Source of the DNA: Chitinibacter sp. GC72
GTDB taxonomy: Bacteria > Pseudomonadota > Gammaproteobacteria > Burkholderiales > Chitinibacteraceae
Reading direction: 5' to 3'
DNA: 64,000 nucleotides
Assembly: GCF_009760905.1 (NCBI RefSeq)
Contig: NZ_VIRW01000002.1
Coordinates: 186,001 to 250,000 of the forward strand
Shown here piece after piece: positions 25,921-36,661 of the stretch. The number at the start of each line of letters is the position of its first letter. Position 1 is the stretch's first letter. Under the pieces are notes generated by a model that was given only the letters and a program-made list of their open reading frames with translations, did no database searches and was not told the DNA's origin. Both the position numbers and the translations under genes were made by a program.

Positions 25921-25948
25921 AAAAAGCTCCACGTTCGGAGCTTTTTTC
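25921..25948. terminator. Bidirectional terminator between the pilin gene and gyrB
   Basis: The perfect 11-bp stem AAAAAAGCTCC / GGAGCTTTTTT with a 6-base loop. It serves the plus-strand pilin operon and the minus-strand gyrB, whose stop is 66 bases away. Confidence 0.85.
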
Positions 25949-26013
25949 ATTTTCTGAGTCACAAGTTTTTCATTAACTTGGCACAGTTTTCACCTTCTGC
26001 GTCACCCGACACT

Positions 26014-28440
<2,427 letters not shown>

Positions 28441-28476
28441 TCAGAAATTCGGTGTGAGAGACAAAGGCTGCAAGAC

Positions 28477-28502
28477 ACAAAAGGGCGTCGCCGCCCTTTT
28501 GT
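28477..28502 (-). terminator. Hairpin between dnaN and gyrB
   Basis: A perfect 11-bp stem ACAAAAGGGCG / CGCCCTTTTGT with a 4-base loop. On the minus strand the T run is short and inside the stem, so partial termination or attenuation between dnaN and gyrB is the most that can be claimed. Confidence 0.6.
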
Positions 28503-28516
28503 GGTCACACCTGCAA

Positions 28517-29623
28517 CTAAATACGCATCGGCATTACGATGTATTTGAAGTGCTCGTTATCGGGAATCGTCACCAGCACGCTGGAATTGACGTCACCGAA
28601 ATAGCAATGCAGCGTTTCAACCGATAGATTGGTCAATACATCCAGTAGGTATTGGATGTTAAAGCCTACATCCAGTGGGTCGTGGCCATATACCACCTCT
28701 AGTTCTTCTTGCGCCTCTTCCTGCTCATTGTTGTTGCACAGGATTTTGAGCATATTGTCGGTGAGCACCAGACGCACGCCACGGAATTTTTCATTCGACA
28801 GAATGGCGGCACGCTGCATCGACGACAGCAGCGCCTGACGGTCAACATTGAGCAGGCGGGTATTGTTTTGCGGAATCACGCGGTTGTAGTCGGGGAATTT
28901 GCCATCAACCACTTTGCTGTGAATCACGATATTGCCAAAGCTGAATTTCACCTGATTGCTGGCGATGTCGATGGTGACTTCGTCGTCCACATCGGCGAGC
29001 AATTTATACAGCTCCAGAATCGTTTTGCGCGGCAGAATTACTTCATTCTTATCAAACGAGCTGGTCAGCTCGGTGGAAGCAAAACCCAGGCGGTGGCCGT
29101 CGGTGGCCACCAGTTTGAGCAAATTGCCCTCGGTCACCATGAACATGCCGTTCAGATAGTAACGAATATCCTGATGTGCCATGGCAAATTGCACGCGGCT
29201 GAGCAGCGCCTTCAATTGGCCTTGCGGCATGCGCACAGTAGCGCGCAGATTGGTATCGACGGCCAATTGCGGGAAATCATTGGCGGGCAGTGTTTGCAGC
29301 GCAAAGCGGCTTTTGCCAGCCTTGATCGTCAGGCGGCCTTCGGCCTCTTCAAACGACACCACGGTTTTATCGGGAATGGCGCGCAAAATGTCCGACAGCT
29401 TTTTCGCTGCCACGGTGATGGCAAAATCACCGCCGGAAAAGCCTTCCAACTGCTGGCTGCTAATCTGAATTTCAAGGTCAGTGCCGGTAAAGACCAAGCG
29501 CTCGCCTTCCTTTTTGATCAGCACGTTCGAGAGAATCGGCAAAGTATGTCTGCGCTCTACGATACCAGTTACGGTAGCCAGCGGTTTTAAGAGCGAATCG
29601 CGTTCAGCTTGCAGCAGTTGCAT
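28517..29623 (-). CDS. dnaN: DNA polymerase III sliding clamp (beta subunit)
   Basis: A 368-residue processivity clamp that encircles DNA as a dimer. The N-terminal MQLLQAERDSLLKPLATVTGIVERRHTLPIL is the standard beginning, and the C-terminal peptide ending VMPMRI is the expected end of the clamp. Family-typical segments (LSNVLI, DGHRLGFA near residue 175) are present. A 206-bp gap containing a repeat lies between it and dnaA, so dnaN may have its own promoter in or near that repeat. Confidence 0.98.
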   Translation of the reverse strand: MQLLQAERDSLLKPLATVTGIVERRHTLPILSNVLIKKEGERLVFTGTDLEIQISSQQLEGFSGGDFAITVAAKKLSDILRAIPDKTVVSFEEAEGRLTIKAGKSRFALQTLPANDFPQLAVDTNLRATVRMPQGQLKALLSRVQFAMAHQDIRYYLNGMFMVTEGNLLKLVATDGHRLGFASTELTSSFDKNEVILPRKTILELYKLLADVDDEVTIDIASNQVKFSFGNIVIHSKVVDGKFPDYNRVIPQNNTRLLNVDRQALLSSMQRAAILSNEKFRGVRLVLTDNMLKILCNNNEQEEAQEELEVVYGHDPLDVGFNIQYLLDVLTNLSVETLHCYFGDVNSSVLVTIPDNEHFKYIVMPMRI

Positions 29624-29709
29624 TTTCCCTCACCTATGAGTCCCAAATCGTTTAACAAAAAAAGTAGCCCAATTCTACCTGAAAACGGGCAATTGATCAG
29701 ATTACGGCA

Positions 29710-29814
29710 GCGCAAAGCACCGTAGGGTGTGCAAATCATGCTTTGCGCACCGCGACCACACAAATCATCAAATTATCCGGCCAGTCGGCGCGCAAATCCC
29801 AGCGGGATTGTCAC
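29710..29814. repeat. GTAGGGTG...GCGCAAATCCC repeat, copy 1 (between dnaA and dnaN)
   Basis: It contains GCGCAAAGCA / TGCTTTGCGC (10-bp perfect inverted repeat, 29710-29748) with GTAGGGTG in the loop, then, about 68 bases on, a 25-base block (29790-29814) made of GCGCAAATCCC, GCGGGATT and TCAC. The block matches 47231-47255 with two mismatches. Both copies have GTAGGGTG at nearly the same distance upstream. Confidence 0.6.
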
Positions 29815-29829
29815 CCGATTTCATCCCAA

Positions 29830-31242
29830 TCAGGAGCGCAACATCTGCAGCAGCACACTGTACTGATGCGCCATTTCCTGATCGCTCTGGCGGAAATCCT
29901 GAATCGTGCGGCAGGCATGCAATACCGTGGTGTGGTCACGCCCGCCAAATGCGTCGCCAATCGCTGGCAAGCTCATTTGCGTGAGCTCTTTGGTCAGCGC
30001 CATCGCCATCTGGCGTGGCCGGGCAATATCGCGCGTGCGCTTTTTACTATGCATATCGGCCACTTTGATCTTGTAAAAATCAGCCACCGTTTTCTGGATA
30101 TTTTCTACCGACACCTGGCGATTACCCGAAGCCAGAATATCGCGCAGCGCTTCCTTGGCCGAATCGACCGTGATCGATTGATTGGTAAAGCGCGAATATG
30201 CCATCACGCGCTTCAAAGCGCCTTCCAGCTCGCGCACATTGGAGCGGATATTTTTGGCCATAAAAAAAGCCACATTGGCGTCAAGCTTAAAGTGCTCGGC
30301 CTCGGCTTTCTTGAGCAGAATCGCCACGCGCATTTCGGTTTCCGGCGGCTCGATCGGCACGATCAGACCCCAGGAGAAACGGCTGGTCAGACGCTCTTGC
30401 AAGCCTTCAATTTCGCGCGGAATTTTGTCCGAGGTCAGAATAATCTGTTTACCACTCTCAAGCAGCGCATTAAATAGATAGAAGAATTCTTCCTGCGTGC
30501 GATCTTTGCCCACAAAAAACTGAATATCATCCACCAGCAGCACATCGAGCGAGTGATAGTATTTTTTAAAGTCGTCAAATGACTTGTGCTGGTAAGCCTT
30601 CACCACGTCCTGCACGTATTTTTCGGCGTGGATATAGCGGATTTTGGCTTGCGGGTTGTGCTGGTGTACAAAATTACCAATTGCCTGCGTCAAGTGCGTC
30701 TTGCCCAAGCCTACGCCACCATAGACAAACAGCGGGTTGTAGCTCACACCGGGGTTTTCGGCCACCTGCATGGCGGCGGCGCGCGCCACCTGATTGGCTT
30801 TACCGGTCACCAGCGTATCAAAAGTGTGGCCCGGATTGAGGCGGGATAATTCGTGATTCGAGCCTGCCGCATCAAAACGCTTGGCGGGCTTGGGCGCGGC
30901 TTGCACCGGCGCAGGCGCCTCTTGAACTGTTTCTTGCGTCGCCGGTTTGGCGCTGCGCTCGGCCGGCGCACTGGCAGCCAGAACGCCCACTTTCAATTCA
31001 ATATGCGGCGGCACGCCATTGCATACCTTGGCGGCAGCCATTTCGATCATGCCCAGATAGCGATCACGAATAAACTGCAGAAAAATCTGGTTGGGCACGG
31101 CGATTACCAAGCTTCCATCCACCACTTGCGCACTATTGGCCAATGGCTTGATCCAGATATTAAACTGGCTGGCCGCCAGGCTTTGCTGGAGCTCATTGAG
31201 ACAATGTGACCACAGGTCTTCAGTCGAGACTTTTATTTGCAT
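29830..31242 (-). CDS. dnaA: Chromosomal replication initiator protein DnaA
   Basis: A 470-residue AAA+ initiator that binds DnaA boxes and opens the origin. Domain I starts at [14 protein letters not shown] variable Ala/Pro linker follows (about 90-130). The AAA+ core has GGVGLGKTH near residue 170 and [10 protein letters not shown] near 235. The domain IV signature [15 protein letters not shown] is near residue 440. I start at ATG 31242 ([11 protein letters not shown]), matching the family N-terminus; ATG 31278 is a weaker option. Divergent from rpmH across the likely origin region. Confidence 0.97.
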   Translation of the reverse strand: MQIKVSTEDLWSHCLNELQQSLAASQFNIWIKPLANSAQVVDGSLVIAVPNQIFLQFIRDRYLGMIEMAAAKVCNGVPPHIELKVGVLAASAPAERSAKPATQETVQEAPAPVQAAPKPAKRFDAAGSNHELSRLNPGHTFDTLVTGKANQVARAAAMQVAENPGVSYNPLFVYGGVGLGKTHLTQAIGNFVHQHNPQAKIRYIHAEKYVQDVVKAYQHKSFDDFKKYYHSLDVLLVDDIQFFVGKDRTQEEFFYLFNALLESGKQIILTSDKIPREIEGLQERLTSRFSWGLIVPIEPPETEMRVAILLKKAEAEHFKLDANVAFFMAKNIRSNVRELEGALKRVMAYSRFTNQSITVDSAKEALRDILASGNRQVSVENIQKTVADFYKIKVADMHSKKRTRDIARPRQMAMALTKELTQMSLPAIGDAFGGRDHTTVLHACRTIQDFRQSDQEMAHQYSVLLQMLRS

Positions 31243-31362
31243 TGGGGACAGTCCATCACCACGCCATGTTGACTGCAATGCGAATGCATGCCGTTTGCGC
31301 GGTAGGTGAATGGATTCATGTTGGTAATGGGAAGCGGCCGATTGTACCGATTTATACGCAAC

Positions 31363-31371
31363 TTATCCACA
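31363..31371 (+). promoter_or_regulatory. DnaA box
   Basis: Exact match to the consensus TTATCCACA, 120 bases upstream of the dnaA start. Confidence 0.7.
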
Positions 31372-31413
31372 GCCCCGGTGTATTTAATCCCGAACAGCGC
31401 ATTACATTTTGGC

Positions 31414-31442
31414 TTGACAAGGTGATTGGTTCACTGATTAAA
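31414..31442 (+). promoter_or_regulatory. rpmH promoter
   Basis: A consensus TTGACA (31414-31419), 17-bp spacer, and ATTAAA (31437-31442). The ATG of rpmH is 40 bases downstream. Confidence 0.6.
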
Positions 31443-31481
31443 TCGCGTGTTTACTGCACCTTTGTCAATCTAGGATTTATC

Positions 31482-31616
31482 ATGAAGCGTACTTTCCAAC
31501 CTTCTGTAATCAAACGCAAGCGTACCCACGGCTTTCGCGTTCGCATGAGCACTGTAGGTGGCCGTCGCGTTCTGAACGCACGCCGCGCTAAAGGCCGCAA
31601 AGTACTGTCTGCTTAA
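31482..31616 (+). CDS. rpmH: 50S ribosomal protein bL34
   Basis: A 44-residue highly basic ribosomal protein; [18 protein letters not shown] is the near-invariant family start and the length is exactly typical. The longer in-frame extension upstream is not coding. It has a good promoter directly upstream and is first of rpmH-rnpA-yidD-yidC. A terminator hairpin sits 78 bases after its stop, inside rnpA, which should make most transcripts end after rpmH. Confidence 0.98.
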   Translation: MKRTFQPSVIKRKRTHGFRVRMSTVGGRRVLNARRAKGRKVLSA

Positions 31617-31649
31617 GCTTTGCTTGAGTTTGCGAAAGCAGGTCACAGT

Positions 31650-32027
31650 ATGAGTAGCGTTGGCCGCTACCGCTTTACGCGTTCTGCGCGTTTACTAAAA
31701 ACGGATGATTTTTCATCCGTTTTTAGTTTGCGCGCGTCAGTGGGCAATGATTACTTCCAGCTTCTGGGCAAACGCAACCAGAGCTCGGCTGCCCGGCTAG
31801 GGCTGGTTGTCGGCAAAAAAACCGACAAGCGGGCCGTAGGCCGCAACTATATCAAACGCACGATTCGCGAAACTTTCCGGCTAAACGCCACTCAATTGGC
31901 GGGTCTGGATATCGTGGTGCGATCGCGCAAGGCGTTCAATCGCCAGGAAGGTGCGGCTGCCCGAGCTGCTTTATTGAGTTTGTTCAAGAAAATACGCTCA
32001 TGTCGCGCCTTATCATCGCATTCGTGA
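31650..32027 (+). CDS. rnpA: Ribonuclease P protein component
   Basis: A 125-residue basic protein that helps the RNase P RNA bind pre-tRNA. The family motif is visible: [18 protein letters not shown] near residue 50, containing the RNR-type stretch [14 protein letters not shown] 31650 has AGG eight bases upstream; an upstream TTG at 31620 is less likely. The 5' coding part contains a perfect 14-bp hairpin (31694-31727) followed by a T-rich stretch. The 3' end overlaps yidD by 28 bases. Confidence 0.96.
   Translation: MSSVGRYRFTRSARLLKTDDFSSVFSLRASVGNDYFQLLGKRNQSSAARLGLVVGKKTDKRAVGRNYIKRTIRETFRLNATQLAGLDIVVRSRKAFNRQEGAAARAALLSLFKKIRSCRALSSHS
31694..31727 (+). terminator. Intragenic terminator hairpin inside rnpA
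   Basis: ACTAAAAACGGATG and CATCCGTTTTTAGT form a perfect 14-bp stem with the 6-base loop ATTTTT. The descending arm contains TTTTT. It lies within codons of about 15-26 of rnpA (reading [11 protein letters not shown] or similar), so the codons are constrained by both functions. Confidence 0.7.
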
Positions 32028-32209
32028 AACTATATCAGCTTATGATCAGCCCGCTGCTGGGGCCGCGCTGTCGCTTTGTGCCTAGCTGCTCGCAGTACAG
32101 CATTGAAGCCGTACAGAAATACGGCGCAGCCAAAGGCAGCTATCTGACTGTACGCCGTTTATGCCGCTGCCACCCCTGGGGTGATTGCGGCCACGATCCG
32201 GTACCTTAA
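32000..32209 (+). CDS. yidD: Membrane protein insertion efficiency factor YidD
   Basis: A 69-residue small membrane-associated protein. It has the diagnostic cysteine-rich pattern [21 protein letters not shown] and ends [15 protein letters not shown]. It starts 28 bases before the end of rnpA in another frame, the conserved arrangement in proteobacteria. Thought to assist YidC-dependent insertion. Confidence 0.97.
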   Translation: MSRLIIAFVKLYQLMISPLLGPRCRFVPSCSQYSIEAVQKYGAAKGSYLTVRRLCRCHPWGDCGHDPVP

Positions 32210-32248
32210 ATTTCTACTTAATCTGAGTTGGGAGCTCGTCCGTATAAA

Positions 32249-33901
32249 ATGGATACCAAGAGACTCATCGTATTTATTGCGCTGTCGTTCGGCATTTTGT
32301 ATTTCTGGCAGCAGTATATGGAGAAGCAATACCCGCAGATTAAAAAGCCTGCGGTTGCTTCCAGCGTTGCCACCGCCTCGGGCGCTGCGACGGCAACAGC
32401 CAGCACCGCTGCGCAACCTGAAGCAGGCCGCCTGGCCAAGGGCCAGCGCATCAGCGTCACCACCGATTTACTGCAAGCAGTAATCGACACCAATGGTGCC
32501 GACCTGCGTGAAGTGAAATTGCTCAAGCATGGCGACAGCAAAGACCCGAAAAAACCATTCACTCTGCTGCAAGATGAAGGCGAGCACATTTATGTGGCGC
32601 AAACCGGCTTGCTCGGTGATGGCCTGCCAACGCACAAAGACGTCTTTACCAGCGCACAAAGCAGCTACACACTGGCTGATGGCCAGAATGAAGTGGCCGT
32701 TCGCTTGGAAAAAGTGACGGCCAACGGCGTCAAGATTGCCAAAATCTATACCTTCAAACGCGATCAGTATGTGGTGGACGTGAAGTATGAAATCGTCAAC
32801 GCCAGCGCAGCGCCAGTGACGGCCAGCGCCTACTACCGCCTGATCCGTGATGGCAAAGTAGAAAACCCGGGCATGTTTGGCACACACACTTTCACTGGCC
32901 CGGCGGTTTACACCGACGAAGGCAAATTCCAGAAAGTGGATTTTGAAAAAATCACCAAAGGCGAAGCCAAATACGTCCCAAGCGCCAAAGATGGCTGGAT
33001 TGCGATGATTCAGCATTACTTTGCTTCGGGCTGGATTTTCTCGCCGAAAGACGGTGCTGGCGTTTGCACTCCGAATGCCTGCCGTTATGAGATGAAAGCA
33101 CTGCCGGACAATATGTTTGCGGTCAGCGCCACCGTCGATATTCCGACAATTGCGGCCGGACAAAAAGCGGAAAAATCAGTCGGCCTCTATGTAGGCCCGC
33201 AAGAAACCAAGCGTCTTGACGCGGTGGCCAAAGACTTTGACCTGGTTAAAGACTACGGCATGTTTACCATCTTCAGTAAACCGCTGTTTGCCGTGCTGCA
33301 GTTTATCCACGGCTTTGTGGGCAACTGGGGCTGGGCGATCATTCTGGTGACGGTACTGATCAAACTGGCTTTCTTCCCATTGGCCAGCGCCAGCTACCGC
33401 TCAATGGCGAAAATGCGCCAGCTGGCACCGCGCATGGAAGCGCTCAAACAGCGTCATGGCGACGACCGGATGAAATTCCAGCAAGCAGTAATGGAAATGT
33501 ACAAGACCGAAAAGGTCAACCCGCTCGGCGGCTGCCTGCCGATGCTGGTGCAGATTCCGGTCTTCATCGCCTTCTACTGGATGTTATTGGCCGCAGTTGA
33601 ATTGCGCCAAGCACCGTGGGAATTCTGGATTCACGACTTGGCGATTCCAGACCCGTTCTACATCTTGCCATTGATTATGGCGGTGTCGATGTATGTTCAA
33701 TCATCATTGTCGCCACCGCCACCTGATCCGATGCAGGCCAAGATGATGAAGTGGATGCCGATTGCCTTCTCGGTGTTCTTCTTCTTCTTCCCGGCCGGTC
33801 TGGTACTGTACTGGGTCGTGAACAACATCTTGTCGATCGCACAGCAATACGTGATCACCAAGCAAGTTGAAAAACAAACACAGCTCGCCAAAAATAGCTA
33901 A
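32249..33901 (+). CDS. yidC: Membrane protein insertase YidC
   Basis: About 550 residues, the Gram-negative type with a large periplasmic domain. TM1 is at residues 5-22 (LIVFIALSFGILYFW), and the periplasmic beta-sandwich runs from about 50 to 330. The conserved insertase core then begins at FIHGFVGNWGWAIILVTVLIK with further TM segments including KMRQLAPRMEALKQRHGDD. It inserts and folds inner-membrane proteins with or without Sec. The start at ATG 32249 lacks a strong ribosome site; TTG 32228 is the alternative. A terminator follows the stop. Confidence 0.97.
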   Translation: MDTKRLIVFIALSFGILYFWQQYMEKQYPQIKKPAVASSVATASGAATATASTAAQPEAGRLAKGQRISVTTDLLQAVIDTNGADLREVKLLKHGDSKDPKKPFTLLQDEGEHIYVAQTGLLGDGLPTHKDVFTSAQSSYTLADGQNEVAVRLEKVTANGVKIAKIYTFKRDQYVVDVKYEIVNASAAPVTASAYYRLIRDGKVENPGMFGTHTFTGPAVYTDEGKFQKVDFEKITKGEAKYVPSAKDGWIAMIQHYFASGWIFSPKDGAGVCTPNACRYEMKALPDNMFAVSATVDIPTIAAGQKAEKSVGLYVGPQETKRLDAVAKDFDLVKDYGMFTIFSKPLFAVLQFIHGFVGNWGWAIILVTVLIKLAFFPLASASYRSMAKMRQLAPRMEALKQRHGDDRMKFQQAVMEMYKTEKVNPLGGCLPMLVQIPVFIAFYWMLLAAVELRQAPWEFWIHDLAIPDPFYILPLIMAVSMYVQSSLSPPPPDPMQAKMMKWMPIAFSVFFFFFPAGLVLYWVVNNILSIAQQYVITKQVEKQTQLAKNS

Positions 33902-33916
33902 TTTTCAGCTTAAATA

Positions 33917-33942
33917 AAACGCCACCTCAGGGTGGCGTTTTG
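33917..33942. terminator. Terminator after yidC
   Basis: The perfect 11-bp stem AAAACGCCACC / GGTGGCGTTTT with a 4-base loop, 16 bases after the yidC stop. Confidence 0.85.
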
Positions 33943-33976
33943 CTATTCGCGCATTCAGCGCTCAGCCAATACCCCA

Positions 33977-34029
33977 GATACGTAATTAGCTGCAGGATAA
34001 TTATTAATTAAGCCGCAGCCATATACCCC
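33977..34029. repeat. GGGTATA-type palindromic repeat, copy 3 (degenerate left end)
   Basis: The right end GCAGCCATATACCCC matches the family closely. The left side GATACGTAATTAGCTGCAG retains the inner GCTGCAG but has lost the GGGTATA end. It lies 12 bases before the mnmE start. Confidence 0.55.
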
Positions 34030-34040
34030 AAGGAATAATC

Positions 34041-35384
34041 ATGCTCTACTCACCCGACACCATCGCCGCCATTGCCACCGCGCCCGGACGAGGTGGCGTC
34101 GGCGTGATTCGTGTGTCGGGCAAATATATTGCGCCGGTGATTGCTGGTCTGCTTGGCCGCGACCAAGCTGCAATGAAGCCGCGCTTTGCCCACTTCGCGC
34201 ATTTCAAAGCGGCAGACGGCAGCACGCTCGACGAAGGCATTGCACTGTTTTTCCCGAATCCGGCGAGCTTTACCGGCGAAGACGTGCTTGAATTGCAGGG
34301 CCACGGCGGCCCCGTCGTGATGAATATGCTGCTCAAGCGATGCATCGAGCTGGGCGCGCGCCATGCGCAGCCGGGTGAGTTCACCAAACGGGCCTTCTTG
34401 AATGGCAAACTCGATCTGGCGCAGGCCGAAGCCGTCGCCGATATTATCGACGCACAATCGGAAGCCGCCGCCAAATCGGCACTCAAATCGCTCGATGGCG
34501 CGTTCTCGCGCGAAGTACATACGCTGGTCGACGAACTGATCACGCTGCGCATGCTGGTTGAAGCCACGCTCGACTTTCCCGAAGAAGACATCGACTTTCT
34601 CGAAGCCGCCGGCGCGCGCGATAAACTCGCCGGCATTAGCGCACAGCTCGAGACGACGCTCGCAACAGCAACGCAGGGCAAATTATTGCGCGAAGGCATG
34701 CACGTCGTGCTGATCGGTCAGCCCAACGTCGGCAAATCCAGCCTGATGAACGCACTGGCTGGCGAAGATGTGGCGATTGTCACTGACATCGCCGGGACGA
34801 CGCGCGACACGGTGCGCGAGCTGATCCAGCTCGACGGCGTTCCGCTGCACGTCATCGACACTGCCGGTCTGCGCGAAACGAGCGACACCGTTGAAAAAAT
34901 AGGTATTGAACGCACCTGGGCTGCGGTCGAAAAAGCCGATCTGGCCTTGCTGCTGCTCGACAGCCGCGAAGGCATCACTGAACACGATCACGCCATTCTG
35001 GCCAAATTGCCAGCGACGCTGAAAGTACTGCGCGTTTTTAACAAGATCGATTTAACCGGCGACGCGCCGGGCATTGTTGCCGACGACGAAATTCACGTTT
35101 CGGCCAAGCAAGGTATCGGCTTGAAAGAATTGCGCAACAAGCTTCTCAAGCAAATAGGGTGGCAGGGTATGAACGATGGCGTGTTTATCGCGCGCGAACG
35201 CCACCTGACTGCGATCCGCGCCGCGCGCGAACATTTGGCGACGGCCGACGCAGCGTACCTGCAAATCGAAATCCTTGCCGAAGAATTGCGCCTAGCGCAA
35301 AACTGCCTCAATGAAATTACCGGCGAATTCACCTCAGACGATCTGCTTGGCGTGATCTTCAGCCGTTTCTGCATCGGAAAGTAG
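34041..35384 (+). CDS. mnmE: tRNA modification GTPase MnmE
   Basis: A 447-residue GTPase that works with MnmG to install the carboxymethylaminomethyl group at U34 of certain tRNAs. The N-terminal folate-binding domain begins [19 protein letters not shown]. The G domain has GQPNVGKSS near residue 227 and [11 protein letters not shown] near 250, and NKID is present. The C-terminal FCIGK motif is the catalytic CxGK box. Start ATG 34041 has AAGGA seven bases upstream, and the TATACCCC end of a repeat abuts it. mnmG is not in the window. Confidence 0.98.
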   Translation: MLYSPDTIAAIATAPGRGGVGVIRVSGKYIAPVIAGLLGRDQAAMKPRFAHFAHFKAADGSTLDEGIALFFPNPASFTGEDVLELQGHGGPVVMNMLLKRCIELGARHAQPGEFTKRAFLNGKLDLAQAEAVADIIDAQSEAAAKSALKSLDGAFSREVHTLVDELITLRMLVEATLDFPEEDIDFLEAAGARDKLAGISAQLETTLATATQGKLLREGMHVVLIGQPNVGKSSLMNALAGEDVAIVTDIAGTTRDTVRELIQLDGVPLHVIDTAGLRETSDTVEKIGIERTWAAVEKADLALLLLDSREGITEHDHAILAKLPATLKVLRVFNKIDLTGDAPGIVADDEIHVSAKQGIGLKELRNKLLKQIGWQGMNDGVFIARERHLTAIRAAREHLATADAAYLQIEILAEELRLAQNCLNEITGEFTSDDLLGVIFSRFCIGK

Positions 35385-35545
35385 TGCACACTTTCCTGCA
35401 AGCCTCACCGAAAAACAATCTAGACAGGACAAAAACATAACAGCACCTTCGTCGGATTACTCGCTAGTACCAAGCCGAAGCACCGAACAACCGAATCTAT
35501 GATTGTGCATAAATAGCGTATCGCAATCTACCAGTCGAGAACGAG

Positions 35546-36280
35546 ATGAAACTCTTTTTGCCATTATTGGTGCTGATCATATCCGGAATGCTCAGTGTAA
35601 ATACACAGGCACAAGAACCACTAAAAATTGCCATCGTGGCCAATCGTCAAGCCATTATCGACAGTAAAATTCTGGAGCAGGTCTACCAACGCGTTGGTAT
35701 ACGCATGAAACTGCTTGTCATGCCAGGATTGCGTGCCAGCCAGGAAGCTGATCTGGGTTTGATTGATAGTGAAGTCATACGCATTGGCAGTTATCTTGAT
35801 GCTCACCCACAGATGATCCGAATTGAACCCGCAATTGATACTGCAATCGTTGCTGCTATTTTCAAACCAAAACTCAAGGGACAAATCAATTCACTGGCCG
35901 ATTTAAAAAACCTAAAAAAATATAAGATCGGCTATGTACGCGGGATCAAAGCCGTACATGATTTGATAGGCAACTTACCCAATGCCCAGTCGACCAACAC
36001 ACCCAAAGCTTTGATGAAAATGTTTCAAGCTGATCGGCTGGATATCATTGTAGAAACAGTTGGATCAAGCAATTTTTATATTAAAAAACTAGGCCTCCAA
36101 GAGCTGGAGCAGGTTGAACTATCGCGCCAGCCGCTCTATCACTACTTACACAAAAAAAACCGCACCCAGGCCACTCTGATTGAGAATGAGCTAAAACGAC
36201 TTGTTAGTTCAGGTGAACTGCTCAAAATCCGCGCCAGAGCTGAAGCGGATTTTGAGCAGCATGAAGTCGACCCTTTTTAA
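35546..36280 (+). CDS. Periplasmic solute-binding-like protein
   Basis: A 244-residue protein with a signal peptide (MKLFLPLLVLIISGMLSVNTQA, residues 1-22) and a bilobal type-II solute-binding-protein pattern. PLKIAIVANRQA opens the first lobe, and INSLADLKNLKKYKIGYVRGIKAVHDLIGN (described in pieces) opens the second. It resembles the small orphan SBP_bac_3-like proteins seen without a transporter. AT-rich compared with mnmE. No ABC permease or ATPase is adjacent, so a signalling or binding role independent of transport is possible. Ligand unknown. Confidence 0.75.
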   Translation: MKLFLPLLVLIISGMLSVNTQAQEPLKIAIVANRQAIIDSKILEQVYQRVGIRMKLLVMPGLRASQEADLGLIDSEVIRIGSYLDAHPQMIRIEPAIDTAIVAAIFKPKLKGQINSLADLKNLKKYKIGYVRGIKAVHDLIGNLPNAQSTNTPKALMKMFQADRLDIIVETVGSSNFYIKKLGLQELEQVELSRQPLYHYLHKKNRTQATLIENELKRLVSSGELLKIRARAEADFEQHEVDPF

Positions 36281-36283
36281 TTA

Positions 36284-36415
36284 GTCTGCTCAGAGCACAT
36301 TACTACCGTCTGATAGATCGGAATCCGCGACCAGTTGTTGGAAGTATTGCTCTGCAGGCGGACACCCATACAAGAAAGTGCCAGACCACAGGCGGTGGTG
36401 GCGCACTTTTCAGGC
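36284..36415 (+). ncRNA. Candidate structured RNA or leader with alternative hairpins
   Basis: The pairing TTACTACCGTCTG (36300-36312) with CAGGCGGTGGTGG (36389-36401) gives a continuous 13-bp helix with G-T pairs. Outside it GTCTG/CAGGC and AGAG/CTTT also pair, closing a long irregular hairpin with an open centre and an apical TCCGC/GCGGA stem. A competing hairpin GAAAGTG/CACTTTTC (36374-36411) uses the same right-hand bases. The overall shape recalls 6S-type RNAs or a switch, but I cannot assign a family. Orientation is uncertain. Confidence 0.35.
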
Positions 36416-36516
36416 AAAAAAAACGCCACAATCAATCGATTGTGGCGCTCAATAAGACATAGGATGGAGACAAAACACTACAGCACCGCCGCGTGAGCGG
36501 CCTATCTCTGTGCATG
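36416..36516 (-). ncRNA. Candidate small RNA on the minus strand
   Basis: Read on the minus strand, a promoter (TTGACT at 36550-36545, 17-bp spacer, CATTAT at 36527-36522) is followed about six bases on by a folded segment. That segment has AGAGATAGG pairing with CCTATGTCT and an inner hairpin GCCGC-TCAC-GCGGC. It ends in a perfect 10-bp terminator stem (36424-36447) with eight T. Predicted length is about 100 nt. No ribosome site or open frame of note. Family unknown. Confidence 0.45.
36424..36447 (-). terminator. Terminator of the candidate small RNA
   Basis: CGCCACAATC / GATTGTGGCG, 10-bp perfect stem with a 4-base loop, followed on the minus strand by TTTTTTTT. Confidence 0.75.
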
Positions 36517-36661
36517 CCGCGATAATGCAGCATATAAGAACATTAGTCAATACTAATACACATCAATGCACGGCAATATCAACACCTTTTATCCAAAACC
36601 CTATCGGACTTGCTTGTTTTTTCGGTAAAATTGACCGCTTTTGCGTTTGGAGTTGACGGCG

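Larger units (their letters stand above)
31243..31481. other. dnaA-rpmH intergenic region, part of a possible oriC
   Basis: It holds one perfect DnaA box, TTATCCACA, at 31363-31371, and a one-mismatch relative TTATACGCA at 31352-31360. It also holds the rpmH promoter at 31414-31442. It is only moderately AT-rich and lacks a clear DNA-unwinding element, so the full origin may instead extend elsewhere near dnaA. Gene context supports a nearby oriC. Confidence 0.5.
36281..36661. other. Structured intergenic region upstream of purE
   Basis: About 380 bases without a supported protein gene. It contains two distinct structured segments, described separately: a long imperfect hairpin at 36284-36415 and, on the minus strand, a promoter, folded segment and strong terminator at 36416-36550. 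A short minus-strand frame across the first segment has a protein-like look but no ribosome site. The purE promoter presumably lies in the last 60 bases. Confidence 0.6.

Noticed and set aside
35546-36280. ABC amino-acid transporter locus
   Set aside because: Only a binding-protein-like gene is present; no permease or ATPase gene is next to it.
36284-36415. Firm identification as 6S RNA
   Set aside because: The open-centred hairpin shape is suggestive, but at about 130 bases it is shorter than usual and I cannot verify the conserved bases by eye.
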